A stretch of 7,962 bases of DNA from DASUKL01 sp036278755 (GTDB lineage: Bacteria; Chloroflexota; Limnocylindria; Limnocylindrales; CSP1-4), in assembly GCA_036278755.1 (NCBI GenBank), contig DASUKL010000034.1, forward strand, positions 1 to 7,962, read 5' to 3'. The position numbers and the translations under genes were made by a program. Under the pieces are notes generated by a model that was not told where the DNA came from, made no database searches, and saw nothing but the letters and a program-made list of their open reading frames with translations. Shown one piece after another: positions 5,249-7,962 of the stretch. The number at the start of each line of letters is the position of its first letter. The stretch's first letter is position 1.

Positions 5249-6574
5249 GTGGCCGCGGACGACGAAGGTCGAGGCGCCTGGGACGACGGTCGGGTCCGGG
5301 GCGAGCCCTTCGTCCGCAACGCCCTCCTCTTCGGCCGCATCCTGCGCCGGGTGGGCCTCAGCGCCGACCTCCCTGCGGTGCTCGACTTCGGGCGGGCCCT
5401 GACCCTCGTCGACCTGGGCCATCGCGAGGAGGTCCGGGCCGCGGGCGCCGCCCTCTTCTGCCGCCGACGGGAGGACCTGGCCCCCTACCAGCTGGCCTTC
5501 GAGCGCTTCTGGCGCCGCCACATGGCCCTCCAGGAGACGGCCACGCCGCCCGCCGCGGACGCCCTGGAGCTGGCCGACGAACGGCCGGCCGGGCCGGGTG
5601 AGCGCGGCCAGCGCGAGAGCGGTGCCGAGGACGCCGACGAGGAAGCCGGCGCGGAGGCCGCCACCGCCCTGGCCGTCGCGCCCGAGGCCTACAGCGCCGC
5701 CGAGTCACTCCGCCACCGCGACTTCGAGCGGATGTCGACGCTCGAGCTGCGGGCCGCGGCCCGGCTCATCGATCGGCTCATGCCGACGCTCGAGCAGCGT
5801 CGCACCCGCCGCTGGGAGCTCCACCCCCACGGCTCGATCGTGGCCCCGCGGCAGATGCTCCGGCGAAACCTCAGCACCGGCGGCGATCCGCTCACCTGGC
5901 TCTGGCGCCGGCCCGTCCGCCGGCCCCGCTCGATCGTCCTCATCTGCGACATCTCGGGCTCCATGGAGCGCCACTCCCGGCTCCTCCTCCGCTTCGCCCA
6001 GGCCCTCACCCGCTCGCGCGTGCCCACCGAGGCCTTCGTCTTCGGCACCCGCCTGACGCGGGTCACGCGCCAGCTGCGGGGGCGCGATCCCGACCTCGCC
6101 CTGACCCGCGTGGCCGACGCCGTCACCGACTGGTCGGGCGGGACCCGCATCGGGGCCTCGTTCGCCGAGTTCAACCGGCGCTGGGCCCGGCGCAGCCTGC
6201 GCAGCAGCGGCGTGGTGGTCGTCGTCAGCGACGGCTGGGACCGCGGCGACCCGGCCCTCGTCGGCAGCGAGACGGCCCGCCTGCGGCGGAACTGCCACCG
6301 CCTCATCTGGCTCAACCCCCTGGCCGGGGCGGACGGCTACCGGCCCCTGGCCGCGGGCATGGCGGCGGCCTATCCGTACCTCGACGACTTCCTGCCGGCC
6401 AACGACCTGGCCAGCCTCGAGCGCCTGGCCGAGGTGCTCGGGCGGCAGGGTGTTCGGCCGCGCGCGACCGGCTTTGGGGCCGCCGAGGCCGGCGTCAGCC
6501 GGCCGGTCGGTCCCGGGCGAACCTCGCCGCCGCTCGTCTCCCCGTATCCCCTACCGTCGGATGGCGCGGCATGA
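5249..6574 (+). CDS. coxE: CoxE-like VWA-domain protein (partner of the AAA+ ATPase)
   Basis: Protein of 441 aa of the VWA CoxE family. The N-terminal part (about 20-92: FVRNALLFGRILRRVGL, then REDLAPYQLAFERFWRRH) is the helical region typical of CoxE. An acidic Ala/Glu-rich linker follows (about 94-145), then a second helical part (150-225) and the VWA fold. The MIDAS metal site is complete: D234-x-S236-x-S238 in CDISGSM, Thr299 in WSGGTRIG and Asp328 in VVSDGWDRGD. The last 35 or so residues are Gly/Pro-rich. The family binds a divalent metal at the MIDAS and is thought to bridge the AAA+ motor to the client Mo-enzyme in the cytoplasm. GTG start 1 nt after the CoxD stop; the stop overlaps the next ATG by 4 bp (ATGA), so translation is likely coupled on both sides. 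Confidence 0.92.
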   Translation: MAADDEGRGAWDDGRVRGEPFVRNALLFGRILRRVGLSADLPAVLDFGRALTLVDLGHREEVRAAGAALFCRRREDLAPYQLAFERFWRRHMALQETATPPAADALELADERPAGPGERGQRESGAEDADEEAGAEAATALAVAPEAYSAAESLRHRDFERMSTLELRAAARLIDRLMPTLEQRRTRRWELHPHGSIVAPRQMLRRNLSTGGDPLTWLWRRPVRRPRSIVLICDISGSMERHSRLLLRFAQALTRSRVPTEAFVFGTRLTRVTRQLRGRDPDLALTRVADAVTDWSGGTRIGASFAEFNRRWARRSLRSSGVVVVVSDGWDRGDPALVGSETARLRRNCHRLIWLNPLAGADGYRPLAAGMAAAYPYLDDFLPANDLASLERLAEVLGRQGVRPRATGFGAAEAGVSRPVGPGRTSPPLVSPYPLPSDGAA

Positions 6575-7653
6575 GGGAGCTGCTGGACGAGCTCGAACGG
6601 TGGCGCTCCGAGGGCGCCGGCGTCGGCCGGGCCGTCGTCGTGCGGACCTTCGGCTCCGCTCCGCGCCCGGAGGGCGCGGTCCTGCTCGCGACCGACGACG
6701 GGCGGATCGCCGGCTCGGTGAGTGGCGGCTGCGTCGAAGGCGCCGCGTTCGAGGAGATCGAACGGGCCCGCCGGGAGGGTCGTGAGCGGGTCATCCGGTA
6801 CGGCATCAGCGACGAGGTTGCCTGGGACGTGGGCCTCGCCTGCGGCGGGACCATCGACGTCCTCATCGAGCCGACCGTTCGGCCCGAGGTCCTGTCTGCG
6901 GCCGAAAGCACGGCCGGCCGAGCGGTCATCATCCCGCTGCCGCGGGACGCGCCCGGGCCCGCCTTCGGACCGCATGAGCCGGGTCCGGGCGAGCCGCCGG
7001 AGCCGGCGCTGCTCGTGGAGGACGGCGTCGATGCGCCCGCCGCTGCGCCAGCCGAAGTCGTCGCCGCCGCGCGGACCGCGCTCGACGAGGGCACGTCGCG
7101 GACGATTGCCGTGGGCGACCGGCAGTACTTCGTGGAGGCGTATCCGGCGCGCCCGCGGCTCGTCATCGTGGGCGCGGTCCAGGTCGCGATTCCCCTCGTG
7201 CCGATCGCCCGTGAGCTCGGCTACGAGACGATCGTCGTCGATGCCCGCGAGGCGTTCCTGACCCGTGAGCGCTTCCCGAGTGCCGACCGCCTCGTCGCCG
7301 GCTGGCCGGACGAGGTGGCGGACGAGATCGGCCTGGGGCCCGCCGACACGGTGGCGGTCCTGACCCACGATCCCAAGTTCGACGAGCCGGCGATCGTCAC
7401 GGCCCTCCGCCGCGGCTGCCGCTACGTGGGTGCCGTCGGCAGCCGCAAGACCCAGGCCGACCGCCACGGGCGGCTCCTCGCCGCGGGCTTGACCGAGGAC
7501 GAGCTGAAGCGCCTGCGCGGGCCGATCGGCCTCGACCTCGGTGGCAAGTCGCCCGCGGAGACCGCGCTCGCGATCATGGGCGAGATCGTTGCCGCCCGGC
7601 GAGGCGGCTCCGGCATCCCGATGATGGACCGGCCTCGCGTCCCCAAGGCCTAG
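6571..7653 (+). CDS. coxF: XdhC/CoxF-family molybdenum cofactor insertion protein
   Basis: Protein of 360 aa with the two-domain XdhC/CoxI layout. The N-terminal XdhC_CoxI domain (about 15-100) shows GSAPRPEGAVLLA (28-40), SGGCVEGA with Cys54 (51-58) and LACGGTIDVLIEP with Cys91 (89-101). A variable, Pro-rich stretch (125-160) links to the C-terminal Rossmann domain (about 196-340), with PRLVIVGAVQVA (195-206), VDAREAFLTRERFP (223-236), VLTHDPKFDEPA (263-274) and YVGAVGSRKTQ (285-295). Family members bind molybdenum cofactor and help insert it into xanthine-dehydrogenase-type enzymes; the order CoxD-CoxE-XdhC matches coxDEF of carboxidotrophs. The nucleotide-binding loop reads GAVQVA where XdhC proteins usually have GAGHVA. 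The ATG overlaps the coxE stop. XdhC, CoxI and CoxF cannot be separated without the catalytic genes; the coxF symbol rests on gene order. Confidence 0.88.
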   Translation: MRELLDELERWRSEGAGVGRAVVVRTFGSAPRPEGAVLLATDDGRIAGSVSGGCVEGAAFEEIERARREGRERVIRYGISDEVAWDVGLACGGTIDVLIEPTVRPEVLSAAESTAGRAVIIPLPRDAPGPAFGPHEPGPGEPPEPALLVEDGVDAPAAAPAEVVAAARTALDEGTSRTIAVGDRQYFVEAYPARPRLVIVGAVQVAIPLVPIARELGYETIVVDAREAFLTRERFPSADRLVAGWPDEVADEIGLGPADTVAVLTHDPKFDEPAIVTALRRGCRYVGAVGSRKTQADRHGRLLAAGLTEDELKRLRGPIGLDLGGKSPAETALAIMGEIVAARRGGSGIPMMDRPRVPKA

Positions 7654-7658
7654 GCCAC

Positions 7659-7962
7659 GTGATCGAGCCGGGACGGGTCGGCGCGATCGTCCTGGCGGCG
7701 GGCGCGGGCTCCCGGTTCGGCGGCGGCAAGCTCATCGCGCCGCTGCTCGACCGACCCGTCCTCCAGCACGTCCTCGACGCGGTGGCAACCGTCGGCTTCC
7801 GCGAGGTCGTCTGCGTCGTCCCGGGTGGGCCGGCGGGCGAAGCAATCGAAGGCGCCTGCCGTTGGCGAGCCGAGCGAATCGTGCGGAATCCGCGGCCCGA
7901 GCGCGGCCTCTCCTCGTCGGTTCGCCTGGGCATCGGGGCCCTGGGGCAGGGGAGCGCGGCCG
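7659..7962 (+). CDS. MobA/MocA-like molybdopterin nucleotidyltransferase, C-terminus off right edge
   Basis: 101 codons from a GTG at 7659 to the window edge, 5 nt after the XdhC stop. The N-terminus has the NTP-transferase signature LAAGAGSRFGGGKLIAPL (12-29; glycine-rich loop plus Lys24), then PVLQHVLDAV, a beta strand VVCVVPGG (50-57), and NPRPERGLSSSVRLGI (77-92), which matches the N-x-x-x-x-x-G-x-x-S-S region of MocA-type enzymes. Such proteins transfer CMP (MocA) or GMP (MobA) to molybdopterin. Because XdhC-family partners serve MCD enzymes, CTP:molybdopterin cytidylyltransferase is the likelier role (inference). The GTG is the natural start by spacing, with only a weak AAGG upstream. 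Part of the same operon as the three genes before it. Confidence 0.87.
   Translation, partial: MIEPGRVGAIVLAAGAGSRFGGGKLIAPLLDRPVLQHVLDAVATVGFREVVCVVPGGPAGEAIEGACRWRAERIVRNPRPERGLSSSVRLGIGALGQGSAA

Noticed and set aside
4015..5340. Minus-strand open frame of 441 codons opposite the CoxD-like gene
   Set aside because: Antisense shadow of a gene with intact AAA+ motifs, rich in Gly/Arg/Leu and without domains.
6370..7467. Minus-strand open frame of 365 codons opposite the XdhC gene
   Set aside because: Antisense shadow of a gene with complete XdhC family motifs.

Overview
The window is about 8 kb of very GC-rich bacterial chromosome with tightly packed genes, GTG and TTG starts as well as ATG, and 4-bp gene overlaps. 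Codon third positions are mostly G or C. The style fits a high-GC Chloroflexota lineage (for example the Limnocylindria group) or possibly an actinobacterium. This is inference: there is no rRNA or other phylogenetic marker.

Layout. (1) Minus strand, 3582 down to the left edge: an operon of two ABC-2 type exporter modules in the order ATPase (3582-2608), permease (2611-1631), ATPase (1634-654), permease (657 to beyond base 1). Each junction is a 4-bp stop/start overlap (ATGA, TTGA, ATGA), so the four genes are probably transcribed together and translationally coupled. The substrate is unknown. (2) A divergent intergenic region, 3583-4278. It holds a putative leaderless start signal facing each operon, a possible gene remnant near the ABC side, and an array of roughly 83-bp tandem repeats. 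Two array copies are nearly identical and up to three more are diverged but keep the 83-bp register. (3) Plus strand, 4279 to the right edge: a molybdenum-hydroxylase maturation cluster. It runs from a MoxR/CoxD-type AAA+ ATPase (4279-5247) to a CoxE-type VWA protein (5249-6574), an XdhC/CoxF-type protein (6571-7653) and the start of a MobA/MocA-like nucleotidyltransferase (7659 to beyond 7962).

How the genes work together. In carbon monoxide dehydrogenase and xanthine dehydrogenase systems, CoxD and CoxE act as an AAA+/VWA pair that remodels or activates the apo-enzyme. XdhC/CoxF proteins handle the molybdenum cofactor, and MocA-like enzymes add CMP to molybdopterin to make the MCD form used by this enzyme family. 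The four plus-strand genes therefore look like the activation and cofactor arm of a Mo-hydroxylase system. The catalytic subunits are not in the window, so the substrate (CO, purine, aldehyde or other) cannot be assigned. Nothing in the sequence functionally links the ABC operon to this cluster apart from the shared intergenic region.

I do not see a wholly new system. The least explained element is the 83-bp repeat array between the two divergent start sites, together with the matching TACA(C/G)T boxes placed 7-8 nt before both operon start codons.
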